From assembly GCA_024704765.1 (NCBI GenBank), contig JAKMXF010000302.1:124001-188000 (forward strand): a stretch of DNA of 64,000 nt, in the 5' to 3' direction. Below, piece after piece: positions 9,849 through 24,800 of this stretch (within the stretch, counting starts at the first letter, position 1; each line of letters starts with the position of its first letter). Made by a program: the position numbers and the translations under genes. The DNA comes from Oopsacas minuta. Taxonomy: Eukaryota > Porifera > Hexactinellida > Lyssacinosida > Leucopsacidae. Below the pieces are notes generated by a model. It worked only from the letters and a program-made list of their open reading frames with translations. It was not told the DNA's origin and did not search any database.

Positions 9849-12800
9849 GTATGTTATTAATTACAATTAAGAGTTAATTAAAATAGCCATTAACTACATT
9901 ATGTACTGCTGCTGGGTCTCCTCTACCCTTACTCTCCTTCAGAACCTTACCTCTGACTATATCTATCAGCTGATTTCTGTCTTTAAACTTCTCTACAATA
10001 CCCTGATTCTGTTCAAGCACTGTATCTAGCAATTTCCTTATTTCTTGTGTATCAATTATCCTATGTAGATTATCTTCCTCTATAATTATATCAATACTCC
10101 TATCATCTCCATTCTCTATAGCTGTTAGAATAGCTATACATGTCTTCTTGGTTATCCTATTGTCAAGATATTGTAATTTTATCAACTGATGTAGTACGTC
10201 ATATGTTACCCTAGAGTCTTGTAAGTTAGCATTTCTCTTTGCTAATATTCCAACTAATGTACTCATAAATTGGTAAATAACTTTAGGAGATATTTTAGGT
10301 TCTAAGTTAGTAGCGTTTTCGAGATATTGCAACAGTTCTTCTTTCATTAATAGATTTTCAGTTTCATCTGTTCTCAAATCGTAAGTCTGCAATAATCTAG
10401 CTCTCTTCTCGTTTGGTAGCTCCACCAACAATTTCCTCACTTCCACTAGATCTATACAATCAGCTGTTTGCTCTGGACTAACCTTATGGAATTCTATTGC
10501 ATCACTATCTATAACCCATACGGGAGGGAGGTCAGGTTCTGGTATGTATCTGTAATCACTTCCTCCACCTTTCTCTCTCGTTGGATACGTAATTGAGCGT
10601 TTGTTATCGAACATACGCGTCTCTTCGTGAACTTTCTCTCCTCTTTTATACATCTGTGTCTGTCTGTTAATTTCGTATGAGATAGCTTTGTTGATGAACT
10701 TTGTACCAGAAATATTCTTTACCTCTACTCTTGGTGCTGGCTTACCGTCCTTATGTACTGACACGTTAGCATCTACTCTGAATGATCCATCTTCCATTTT
10801 ACAGTCACAAACTTGTAGAGTTTTCAATAGAAGCAGTAATTCTTTTATAAATGAAGCTGCTTCTTGTCCAGTACACATATCAGGAGCTGTTACAATCTCC
10901 ATAAGACCTACACCAGCTCTGTTATAATCCAGTAGAGTTGTGTTAGAATCTCCTATTAGTATCTTGGCACTATCTTGCTCTAGCTGTAATCTATTTATTC
11001 TAACTTCAAAACATTCCCTGCTGCTGGATTCAACCAGAGTTTGCGTTCTAATGTTGATCTTACCATTCTCTGCTAATGGTACTCGTTGCTGCGTTATTTG
11101 ATACCCTGCTGGTAGATCAGGATAGAAGTAATGCTTCCTATCAAAATATGAGACAGCATTGACTTTACACTCCATCGCTATAGCAGTAAGTAACCCATAC
11201 TCTACACAGGTTTTGTTTAACTGAGGTAGTACTCCAGGAAGAGCTATGTCTAGTAGGTCAGCACATGTGTTAGGTGGTTTATCTGAGCTATTTGTAGCTA
11301 CTGAGAATAGTTTTGTGTTAGACTTTATCTGAGCATGTATCTCCAAACCTATTTTACTACTCCATTGATTTGTTGAGAATCCTCTAACTATCCTTCTCAC
11401 ATTAACTATTCTTGTAAATTTTATCATTTTATAAATGTAACGATACTACATTTGTATTTGGGAAGAAATAGCATAGATTATTATTTAGGGTCTGTATTAA
11501 TTTATACTCTCCAGATCCCTCCAACTGTTGACATATTGACTGCACTACCTAATATGCTAAGTGCTTTGTGTCTGAATGAGAGAGGCTTAAACGTGTTCTT
11601 ACAAGCTCAGCCATTCGATAGATTATTCTCCATTCTAATCAGTCCTGAGTACTTGAGTGCTATGAGGAAACGTAAGAATGTAGAGAGCAGCACTACAGGA
11701 TTTGATGCTACTCCAGCTGTGCTTGGTTCTTCAATGGACCAACTAATGAGACATCAACCTACACTCAGATCCCATGTGTTTGACTCTCTTATAAAGTTGC
11801 TTGAGCGGATTCTGGACTATGGGACTGATCCTGATTGGATCATTACCCCATCCAAAGGGGATACTATAGAGGATGTTATATCATATTATTCTGAGGAACC
11901 AGATGATAGCAGTCCTACTGTATCTGAGAATGTTACATTGGAGAAGTTAAGTAATCAACTTATGGAGAAATCCAGACACATTCCACTAATAGACTACATA
12001 CTGAATGTGGTGAGTATACTACAGTTAAAGGGGACACACGGGTTGAGTGATATGTTATCCTCTTATTCTCTATAGATTAGATTCATTTCTCATATAGTAG
12101 CAAATAAGTCATACAATGATGATCATTTGAATGAGTTTCAACAGAGAGGTGGTATGTCCCTGATACTGAAGATTCTGTGTATGCCTAATCTCCCTCTTGA
12201 TTTCTCTAATTCTCAAGCTCTTACCGTCATCCTGTCTTCCATAAAACAGATAGTTGTGAGTTGTATTTACATGTTCTTGAATATATTATATGAACTTGTT
12301 ATTATCATTTTTCTGATAGGAATTTATGAAAAATCCTCAAGACATTTTAGAGTTCATCCTATCACAACATCTCTCTCAGTTATTAGACACCTTATCCCCC
12401 CTTTATGAGACCTCTGCTATTAGTCTCAAATCAGTCCTCATGTCCTGCTCACAGATAGAAAACCAAGTTTCCACTAACTCTCTCCTACATAGGATGTGTA
12501 TAACGCAGCACTATATAGCTCTTCTTGCTAACATGCACAAAACTAATGTACGTAAATACTATTTCTTACAAAGTACTGATTTGGATTGCAATATTTTAAT
12601 GTAAATCTGTTACTTAGAATGAAGCTAAATTTCTAAAGTACTTGGGTGTATGGATTAAAGATGACAGCACAAAGCTCATATTAAAGCAGCTATCTTTCCT
12701 TCACAACTCTCTGTTCTGGGAGAGTGCTCTCTTACTCAATGAACCAGTCACTTCTTCCTCTCTCATCCCTGTTAATTGTCCAACTAAAGAGCGAGAGAGA

Positions 12801-15800
12801 TTAATACCAGATGATTCTACACCAGCTGTTCCAACCAACAGCACTGGTAATACACTCATCACAATATTCTCTTTATGAAATAAAATTTATTCGTATTATT
12901 GTTTAGAAGCAACTGTAGAAGTTGTTGTTGATAAGAAACCTACTTCTAGCGTGATCAAGAAACTCAAGCCTTGTTTCCACGTGATAAGACACTTAGGAAG
13001 TAATCTAACAGATCTATTCACTCATTTAGTTAGATTTGCGTGTAACACTCCTGGCATTAGAAATAAAATCAGCAGAAATGCTAAAGTATTTCTACACGAT
13101 AATTGTGTGGAGATGGTTAAAGTATTGATTGAAATTCTTAAAGATAAACTCTTATGGCAGCCAAATTTCCAAGATTCAAAATACGGAAGAGAGTATGTGC
13201 TATTTATCTTCATATTTAATTAGCCTTCAATTTTTGAATCTTCCTTCTCTTTTAGTATCTTGCATTTGGTAAAATCTTGCCTGATAATATCATCTTCAAA
13301 CTTTTTGTTTGATGAAAGGAAGCAGCCTTACCTCTTAATGCTCTCAGAGTTTGAGAAAGCTGGAGGGTTCCATGTCCTAGTTCAGTAAGTTATGATACAA
13401 ACTTCATATATCAAATCTTAACACAATAATTATTCGCTTTCTAGGATCTATGAACAATCCTTCAATACTCTTACACAGCCTTGTCAAGATGCTAACATGC
13501 TAACCTATCCAATCAGTAAGTAATGATCTTTTATTCCAAATCCATTACAATTATACTTTGTCTTATACTTGTTCTATAGTTTCATGCGATAAGTGGTTGA
13601 GTGCTTGGTTAAACTTTGTAGAGAAATTGTTGAATATAAATCTTGTCCTTCACTCTCAAAACATAATTCTACCGTTCAAGCCTACTCCTTCCGAGGGGCA
13701 GAATCAACCTGTGAAATGCTACCAATTCGAGCCAACTTCCTTTCTTATAAATGCTCAACAGGTAACTGTATTGAATTACCATTACCATACTCAATGTATT
13801 CAACATTGTTAATAAATACGCTGAGTTAGGTGTTTATTGAGCCGTTAAAAGCCTCTTGGAAGCTTCTGAACAATCTCAACTGCTCAGGGAGTCTAGCTCT
13901 GCTAGAGCCTCACCTCACCATATTGTGTGGTATAATTCAGGGAGAGAATGTACTCAGAGAAAGGTTAGAGATGATAAGCAAGAAGACTCCTGCACCAGCT
14001 CCAGTACCTGAAGTGTTTACTCCTAATGCACTACATGTTGAGAGAGTAAGATTATTTGCAATAAATATAGCAGTACTTAACAATCTCTTATTTAGCTAAC
14101 AGAGATGGGTTTCACTTCACAGCATGCAGGCAAAGCTCTAGAATCTTGTAACAATAATATAGCTCAAGCTCTAGACTGGATAATGACCCATCCTGCAGAA
14201 GTAAGAGATACAAATCTGTTTATACAGTTTACTGCATTTTATTCACAAACATTTATAGGTAGTGATGGAGGGATTGACTGAAGATGATCAAGTAGCGAAG
14301 GCAATAGCTCTCTCTCTAGACGGACAGCCTAAAGTAATTAATTGTAAGATATTAATATGTGAATAAATATATTATTTGTTATTAATTTGTAAGGAAGAAC
14401 CACAAGCAACTTCACCCCCCGAGCTACTCAATTTACGTGATGATCCAGAATTTATAGATGATGTCATCTCTTGCTGTGCTCACCTTCTCAAGAAGATACC
14501 ACAAGCTGTCTACCGTATAGTCCCGCTATTTACTGTGATAACGGTTAATTGGGGTCCTAGCTACATCGAGCCTTCTCTACACCTCATATTCAAGGAATTT
14601 TACGAGACAGCTACCCTGTTACAAGAATCACCGCTTAACTCGCCTATATATCAGCATCTCTATTCTTTAGTTCTCTTGCTGATATTTCTATTCGAGGTAA
14701 CTTTCTGTAAATCTCACTGAATATTGTATTGCTTATTATAAACTCTATTCTGTAGAATCTCACGTATAATACACTTACCTGCACTAGTGGCTCTCCTATA
14801 CAGGATCACTGTATTAATCTGTTTGGCTTAGCTGTTCAGCAGTTACAGAATGACTCAACTACCATCATAGAGTAACTATTTACCTTATTCTTATATAATC
14901 TTTGCTAATACATATAAATTATCTGGACTCATTTGGACCTGTCAAAAACCTCTGGAAAATCGAGGCTGCACTGTATACCGATTTATATTTTCTTATTAGA
15001 TGGCTCTCACCTTTGATTCTATTCATTGACCTGCTAGAGAAACATTCTCAGATTATTATACACCGGCAACCTAGACCTAAGGAACTCTTCTATTGGTCCT
15101 GGATGAATACTGGGCGCTGGACCAACTTCCTACCGGCCAATAGTAAACTCATTAATAAGGCTTTTTCTGAGGGAGCATCTTCTGTTACGTAAGTTTGCCT
15201 TATTTTGCTCCATACCTAACAAGGCATTACTAATTCTTTTCCTATAGCGTTCCTCTGGAGAAGAATAATCGGTATATTATCAGCTTTGATAACATGACAA
15301 TGGTGAGGCAGGTATTACGTATTGTACGCAAACTTTGTAATAGTAGTAAAGTTTGGATACTTGTATATTAACTGTTTACTGCTTTTGAGCCAGATAGAAT
15401 TACCAGATTCATTTCTTGGTAGTCTTATAGTCTTCTGAAATAATAATTCTGTTTTAGTTATTTGTGTGGCATAGTAGGCTATGTTTGTGATAATTTTAAG
15501 AAAATGTTAGATATTTCGTCGCCTCTAAAAGGAATGTAACTTTTTTATTAAATATTTTTATGCACTGATGTCCGAGAGGTTAAGGAGTTGGACTCGAAAT
15601 CCAATGGGCTCTGCCCGCGCAGGTTCGAATCCTGCTCAGTGCGTGCTTTTTGCAAATTTATAAGAATATTTTGTCGGCCATTTGTGAAATACAAGAACTC
15701 TTACTCTAACAACCAAATGAGTTGCAGCAATTAGTTCATAACTTTATATATAATTGATTTAGAGAGGGTTAGAACCTCATGCACAAAGTATACCAATACG

Positions 15801-18800
15801 ATACTCCAAGATACCAGATGCACCCAAACAGGACAGTCCTGCTCCCACATCTAGTGACAGTGAAGCAGAGGTTGTTTCTAAAGTTGTACCAGCGTCTCGT
15901 AAGTTATACACTATAATCCTTGCTGTAAAACTTCCTATTCATCCAGTTATCTTAGATGGAGATCATATGAGAGATCTAGCATCTGCTTTAGCATTGAATT
16001 ATGATCAGAAAGTTAGAATAATTACGTACGTTGTAAAATGCTGTATTTTATAAGCGAATTTATGAATTGTTATATGTATTTTGAATTACAGATCATGCGC
16101 TACTATTCTTCAATTCGTGAAGAACACATCTCTATTACAAGCAGTGCTTCAGCTCTCCATCAGACTCACCAGAGACTATCGTATGGCTCTAATATTCGGA
16201 GAGTGTAAGGGTTATATCCACTTATTCAGTTTCAAGAAAGACATGATCTTCTCAGGCTTCCAAGCTCTAACCTCTATTCTCATAAGACATTTGTTTGAAT
16301 CAGAGAATGCACTACGATACATGATGGAGAGTGCTATCCGTATAGCTCATCACTGTCCATCCCCTAATATGAGCGGTATGCCTTATAGGATGGGTAGGAG
16401 GAGTAGAAATACTAAAGATTTGGACGCTCTCTTCCGCTCCATCGGTCCTATTTATAATAAACATCCTGAAGTATTTATGGAGATTGCTAAAGAGGTGTTT
16501 AGACTAGATGATTCACCTCATCAGCAGCTCTTTACTCAAGAACCAAGGAAGTTAGAAATTGTAAAACTCCTTCCTCGTAAAAAGCCATTCACTACCCTAG
16601 ACAATGAAAATCAAGAGGCTTTTATACGAGATCTATTAGAATTACTTTATCATGGAAATGATCCAGCTGATTCAAGCACAGCTACCAACCCTCTGCTCTT
16701 AGGAAACTCTCTTCCATTCGACCCTCTGTTTCCAACAAGCTCAAACATGATTCGCCTAGCTAGGAATAGATTTAACCCCTTTGATCGTCTGCATGGTAAT
16801 TTTCTCAGAGGAGACCCGCTCAGGTATTTATCTAATTGACTAAAATACATGTATGATCAATATATCGTAAATATCCTGTAGATCTTTCCAACTACAAGTA
16901 AATAACATGATGGATATGGTAGATGAGGATATGGATATTGATGAGTTATCAGATATGCAACCTCTCTCCTTCCAAATGCCTTCTCCTCTCTCTACAGCTA
17001 AGGTTAATCCTAGCGAGCAGGCTATAGTCAGTAAATCAGGCATACTACGTCTATTAGCAGAACTAGTGACTAGTTATCCCATGTGTGCTAACTTTATCTG
17101 TCAGGAGAAGCTACCACGTAATGGGGTATGTATTTCTAATATTTATTGTTGTTGTTCTTTATGTTAATATGTTAAATTACAGGAAACAACAGCACTTACT
17201 TATATTTTGGATAATCTAATTCATGAGTCAAAAGTCGCAAAATCCTTCCTCCGCACGATTGGTGGTCTTGTTACTTCTAATTTTCCAGATGTTCAGATCC
17301 TATTAGTCACTGAGTTGAAGCAAGCTATCTTACGAGTTTCACAACTGCCAGAATGTCAATTGAAACATATAAAGCTCAGAGCACTACTGGGATTGATCAA
17401 TACATTCCTTGTTGTGCCAGGGAAAGGATACACACTCAATATAGCTAAGAGTATGGTGAAAAGGAATTTTGCTTCTGACTTAGCTAAAGTATTCCACAGT
17501 CTGGATCTAAACAGTCCAGATCTCCCTGAGACTGCTAACAATATTATCAGGACTATAGAGGCATTGACCAAGTTGTTGTATAATACTCCTGGTCACCAGA
17601 ATCAGGTCAAGAAAGTAAACAAAACAACAACAGATACCTCGGTATATACCACATAATTAGTTTTATTTATTTATAACAACAAATATTTGTTGTTAGTATG
17701 TTTAGAGAGGAGATCAAACAGCTGGGGTGGAAGCAAACGCTGATGCACAGCCTACAACATCTAACGGAGATCAAGCAAGTAACAGTGATCCTATAGAGCT
17801 AGCTGACACTGCAAACGGTAAGTAATTAATAATAGAAATGCTATAAACAATAGTTATTATACTGTTGTAATAGCTTCAGGGGATGCCACACTCATAGAAC
17901 ACAGTATGGAAGACCCTTCTTATAACGAGATGATGATGATAGAGCTCTCAAATATAATCAAGGCTGATGACCAGGAGAATGAAGGTAACATTCAATGATA
18001 TATTAATACACATCTTCTCTGTGTTTATATAGTAATGTATTGCAGACATTTACTTGTCTGCTACAGGTGGTGATGATGCTGGAACAGATTCTGATTCTAC
18101 TTCATCAGATCGTACAGGTGACACTGAGACCGATGAGAGTATGGATGGCACAGAGGAGCTGAGAGAAGACCCTGATAATTGTAACTCAGCTGGAGAGGAG
18201 CTGGATAATTATGATTGCTTGGATGAACCTGTAGTGGGGGAGCATTTGGATTCAAATGACGTCAGAGTAGTGATCTCACTAGGTGCTTCCCAGAACATTG
18301 GAGCTGGTGATCTCCAGCACTCTTCAATAGAAGACGATGACACCTCTATAGATCTTAATGTAACCTCTCCACACGACATAACCGAAGACCCTGACAACAC
18401 AGTAGCAGATGATCTTGATAATGATGGTATGATAAATTGTTCTGTATATTAAAAGATATACTTCTATTTATTCTTTATCCAGTAGATGATCAGCCTCCAT
18501 CAGATGTTCTGTTAGGATCAAGTAGCTCTAATGACGAGCATGAGATCCCTGATGACGTAGAGATAGAGTCAGACGTCTCACAAGACAGTGATGCTGAGAC
18601 AGAGGAGATGAGTGAGGTTGTTACTATCATGGGACAATCTTATGATTACGATTCATCAGCTGATTTAGAAGATCTCGATTTACAAGGTAACAACAAATAA
18701 TTCTTATTTTAAGATATTGGTTAATTGTTCTTCTTGTAGACGATTTATTTCCTATACTCAGAAGAGAATATTCTATCAACAGGAATCTGTTCAGGGAATC

Positions 18801-21800
18801 TATGTTCCCCGGTATGCAACGACCTCACAATACTAACCGTATTCCTGCTCACCCTCTCCTCAACCGTCAAACTAATCGACCTCACCAACCATCACCTCAC
18901 CAGCCTCCTCCTACACAACAATCTTCCTTATCTCTCCGGGTATCTGATCCTCAGAGCGTGTTACAGCTAGTATCCTCAATTAGGAGTGCTGCCCTCCCAG
19001 AACCTGGAGCACGTCCTCTTCCAGGTCAATGGAGACGACTTGTACTAGAACAGGATCAGCTGGTGTTTGAAGAGGACCCCTTATTACACAAGGAGCACAA
19101 CATAGAGTCACAAGATAATGAAGATGAAGGCTTTATCCCCATGTGCAATCTAAGGATACATCAGGAAGATGGAATACTTGGAAGTTGTTATAGCTTCCAA
19201 AGTATTAAAAAGGCTCAAGAAGAAATAGCTGTATTCCTCAGGGAAGAAAATGAAAAAGAAAAGAACAAAAAACAAGAAACAAAAGACTCTACAAAATTAT
19301 CAAAAGAAGAATTAATGAAGGATATACTAGACAAATTCGAGAAGGATCCATTAACTCTACCCACTACTATATCTCCTCCTCCTCTTCCTCTTCCTTTACC
19401 TGAAGCTCTGCTTTTAAGTAATATAAGTATTCCATCTCCCTCTGAACAGCTACCAGCTTCTAATTTATTGGAGCCTTCTGCTGATCAACCTAGTCTTCCT
19501 ACACAGTTCCCAACAGACTCACCTCTCTTATTCAACCAATTTGATGGGTCTCAGCTCTCAGCTAGACAGACACTACAACAGATAGACTCTAATCATCCTC
19601 TGTACACCTTCTTTTCAGCCGTAGCAGGACATCCACCTCCTCCTAACCCCCTCATCCCTAACTCATCCTCTACAACAGTCAGTGCTACTTCTCTACCAGC
19701 TGATACATCTACTGTACAACTCACAGCTCCTCCCACCGTTACAACCATCGATAGACCCCGAGAAGGTCCAGCTGGAGACACTTCACATGTCCCTCCTGAC
19801 ACAAATCTCCCTCTAAGCCAGCCTCTTTCTATCCCAATGCATAACGTATCTGATACAGCTGCTACTCCCGAGCAATCAGCTGCTAATATATTCACACCGA
19901 TAACTCCTATCTATCCTTATCAGGAACTTCCTGGTTCTACTCCCCCTGTAACCTCAGAAGCTCCCACTACTTCAGAGGAACCTGTTTCAGATACAAACTC
20001 ACAAACAGGACAGGAAAACGTTGTTCCTCCTCCTCCAGCTCCATCAGGACCAACCTTGTTGCCAAGCATAGGTACTATAAACGTATATTTCATATAATCT
20101 TGTTTCTAATGTTAACTCTTGTATCTTATAGATCCTGATTTCCTAGCTGCTATACCTGAGACGTTACGTGTAGAAATAATCCGAGAGGAACAAGAACTAC
20201 GGACTGTATTGAGAGACAGAACACCAACTGCTCCTAACGCTCCAGGCAGACAGAGACACGAACTAGATCATGTACACGGGGAAATATCCACTGAGGTTCT
20301 GGCTGAGATGCCAGCTGATATACAAGATGAAGTATGTTCATTATTGTTGTGTTTATTTATTTGTTTATCCTATTGTCCTGTATAGATCATTTCACAAAGA
20401 CGTATTGAACAACAGAGACAGAATCTGGTAACATCAGATGATCCTTGTTCCTTCCTTAACACACTCCCCAGTGCTCTACGACAGACTGTACTCAACGAGA
20501 TGGATGAAGAGACATTCGGGAACTTACCATCTGATGTACAGGAGGAGGCTACACATAGACACAGGCCTCGACAAAGGGATTATGCTCAAATGTTTGAAAG
20601 CAGACAAATGCTAGCTGATCCATTGCAACAGTATGACTTGCTATCTATTCCATCTCCTAGCTTCTATCTGAGACGGTTTGAAGCTCATAACATCATTCCA
20701 CCTTACGCAATGCGTAGACGTGGAATGCTTGACTTCTCTCCACTCGCTTCAGATCCTACGAATAAACCGCCTCTAGATTTCGAGGCTCTAACCTGCCTAT
20801 TGAGTGTTCTATTTCTTGATACTTCTAAGATTCAGAGACAGAAATATAATCAACTGATACGATTGTTATGTGGACACAAGGAGACTAGGAACTGGATTCT
20901 GTCTATCCTAACCTACTTCCTTGCTGATATCAATAAAATTACCATTCCTGATTGCTCCATACAAACAGCACCTCCTATTGTTATACAGATAAACCAGTCT
21001 AATACTGGTCAATACACAATAAAGGAGGAACCAATGCTAGAGGATCAGCACAAAACTCTGGACTGTATTTCTATTACTCCTCAGCCTAAGAAGAAATCTA
21101 CTTCTTGGATGAGTATAACACAAACCTGTGGGAGTGGTCTTCAGAATATCCTCCAGCTAGAAACACCTTCTGGCAAGGGATCTAAACCAGCTCAGCTTCA
21201 TCTACACACTCAAGCCCAGAATACTCTTAACAACAATATATTGGATGCTTTCTTACAGTTATTCGTACAAACAAGCTTAATGAGTATTGGTAACCAAAAG
21301 GGAAGGGAGACCCCGTCTATGATGAGTAAGTATTTTCTAGAACCTACAACCTCCGCCCTCCTAATGCACTCTAAATTCTGGGAATGTCTCATAAAGCTAG
21401 AGAGCTCACATGTTAACTCTAAGGGTAAAGCAAGCAATAGAAGCCATATGATGTTACCTAATTTAGAAGAGAATTCTAATGGCCCTCCCCTCGTACATGT
21501 GATTATAAATCTTCTCGAATGTGAACACATTCGTAGTAACCAACCTCTCTTAGACAAGTTTATCAAACTTCTCTGGAACATTTGTCAAAACCTAAAACCT
21601 CCCTCTCCTACCAAACTCCCTTCCATCCCTGCTCCAGCAGACCTACCCTCAGAAGTTACTAACGTAGTAGTACCTAACTTAGATAACCAGCCTCAAATTC
21701 CACCAATTGGTTCTGCTACCATTGCCCAGTTGGTAGTCCCATATCAATCAGCTGATACAAACACCAAGAAGGAGGAAGTAACTGCCAAGAAACAAGAAAT

Positions 21801-24800
21801 GTTATTCAGTGATGAAGAAGTGAATTTAGTGATTGGATTACTGAGCTGTAAATCTTGTGATGACCAGAGTCTGAATAATGTCAACCAATTGGTGATGAAA
21901 CTAGCTAAATACCACCGTTCTATAATGAAGCACATATACTCAACTCTAGTAACAAAATGTAAGGAGGTTGGCTTATATCTGCAAACAGAACTGCAAGCTT
22001 TGAAGGATGAACTGGTATCATATAATGCAGCTAATCCGATTAGCTCTGAAGAAGCTAAACAGAAAGCCAACAAGAATCCAATCTCTTTCTACACACTAGA
22101 CCAGCAGAAGATCTCCAAAGCCTACCGACCTGATCTCCACCTCCCCTCTATGTCTCCCTTCCTCTCTAAAGCATCTAACGTGTCTCTATTCCTACGTATG
22201 CTCAAGATACTCCAGATGTTAAAGAAGGAAATACAGATGCTAGCTCTAGGAGAAGATTCCCCCTTCTTTGACTGGGATAACGGATTCGATATGCCTCCAC
22301 AGCATAGCGAGTTCAGGGATAGACTGAGAAGAGATATGAGGACACATGTTCAAGAATTGACAGAGCGAAGTGACCAAGTTACCGAGCAAATACAAGGCTA
22401 CATGCAAGTGCTTAATGAGGATCCAGATTCATTTGATGAGAATGCTTTGAGTCTGAGAACTGAAGCTATCCGTCATGTCATGCTTAGGAGACAAGAAGAG
22501 AGAGGCGTACCGAGTAGTTCCAGAGGGAAGAGAGACCCTGCTGTAGGTTAACCTATTATACGTACAGCTATTTATTTTCTACTTTTAATTGTATTGTTTC
22601 TTAGGATCAGATTCGTTCTACTCCCTTGATAAAGAACAAGGACAGTTATAGATTGAGTCAGGTCTTGAGCTTGCCTAGTCTATGGGCATTATTAGAAGAT
22701 TGTCTGGAGGCACTAGCTATGTCGTGTCATGATCATGCTGTGCTTGTAATGCAGAATATGGTAGAATGTTTCTTCATTGTACATGCTGGGGACAGAGATG
22801 ACAGGGTAAGAATATGATTAGCTAGAAATAGGAGAATATATTTATTTATTATTAACCTTGCGTTTAGCTTGTTGAAGAACCAGACGATACGGACATGGTG
22901 CTGTCTCGTTACGACAGAGAAGGATCTCTTGCTTCTCTCTCCGATCTTCCAACAGAATCTTCTCAAACTCCTGCCAGTCCTAGTCGTAGTGTGTCAAGTT
23001 TGTCTCTAAAGGATGATCTTGATATGGCTAAGTTCTTACAGTTTGCAGGTTTGTAAATGATATTAAATTGAATAATATTTGCAACATAAATTTATCGGGG
23101 ATATTATAGATTGCCATCGAGTCGTGTTAAACCAAATTCTCCGTCAGACAACTACTCCTCTTAGCTCTGGAACTTTTTCTATTCTCATTGACCACACCCG
23201 GCTGTTGGACTTTGATGTTAAGAGGGAGTACTTCCGTCAAGAGCTGGAGGCAACAAGCTCTCACTCCAGGAGAGAAGACATGATAATGCAGATTAATAGG
23301 AAAACAGTGTTTGAGGATTCGTTTAGACAGCTCAGTCGTAAATCACCGGAAGAGATGAAGAACAAACTCTACGTCATCTTCAAAGATGAAGATGGACAGG
23401 ATGCTGGAGGGCTGCTTAGAGAATGGTATCTGATTGTTTCTCGCGAAATATTCAATCCTGACTACGCTCTGTTCACAACAACACCTGGTGATAAAGTGAC
23501 ATATGTTCCGAACAGCTGTTCGTATGTTAACCATGAACATTTGGATTATTTTAAGTTTGTAGGTCGTTTGATTGCTAAGGCTATTTACGATAACAAACTA
23601 CTTGACTGTTACTTTGGTCGTTCTTTCTACAAACATATTCTGAGTAAGCCAGTGCAGTACACAGATTTAGAATCAGAGGACTATGGATTCTATAAGAGCA
23701 TGTTATTCCTCATGGAGCATAATCTCAATGAGATCGGTTGTGAATTCACATTCAGTACAGAGGTAAGCTACTTATCTCTCATTTTATTAATTAACTGCCT
23801 TACCTATATTAACTCACTTATTCCCTTATTTCATATGCTTATTTTCAACATATACTACTCTATTATAATTAGCTATAACCAAATGGGATTTCTAGAGTGT
23901 ATCTTCAGCCCGAATTTATATTTCATCTACAAATCAAGTGGATTTGTAACCTACTCTCCAAACTTTATGGAATCAATCCCTAATGTTATCCTTAAAGCTG
24001 GATACTTTGTAATTAACATAGCTTGGTACCTCTCTCCTATCATACTTTATAATTACTATAAACATTCTGAAAATTTCTTCACTTTGTCTACCTTACAAAC
24101 CAGTGCTAAGCTATTCACTCTCTCAGCTGTTTTGTTAAGTCCACTTTACCTCACACGGGGGTTAGGACGTTATATGAGTCCTGAGTATCAGGAATTTTTG
24201 AGAACTCTCGAAAGGGACAGTGAAGAACCTCACACTAGCAACTACCAATCTTTGAAAAAATACGATTTTGATATTCATAAAATCCCTCCAGCATTTTATC
24301 AATCAAAATCTAGAGTAATTCCAATCACTCCCTTACCCCCTCTTGCTCAGAAATATTCCACTATAATTAGATATTCGTTTCTATACGGATTTATTCTGGA
24401 CTTATGGCACTATTTGATAGCACACTCAGTCGGCAGGGCAGCTATATACCCAGGGTCTCTGTCTATTGTAAACTCTATCGTTGGTATTGACTGTGCTATA
24501 GGTAGACACAAGCTGTTAGTACAGCACCATGGATTGAGAGCTAAGCTCAAATGCAACTCTGGACATACAGTTGATACGATTTACGTTAAGCTTAACGAAT
24601 CAATGTATTCTGATACCCTTGTTATATGTTGCGAGGGGAATGCAGCGTTCATGGAGAGTGCATCTACCCACCATTTCATAGGACGTGGTTACTCAATATT
24701 AGGTTGGAATCATCCAGGATTCCAACACAGTACTGGCATGCCTTACCCAGCTATGGATCAAGAAGCAGTTGTATCTGTTATCCAGTATGCTATAGAGGAG

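Noticed and set aside
9874-11427. Bacterial contamination or endosymbiont transfer for GATB, PBLD or PRDX5
   Set aside because: All are normal animal genes, share the AT-rich composition of their neighbours, and are flanked by in-phase animal exons or acceptor-like sites.
14902-14999. Extra in-frame coding upstream of HUWE1 exon 33
   Set aside because: The acceptor at 14999 joins exon 32 to [11 protein letters not shown] in phase, matching the family; the upstream open frame is intron.
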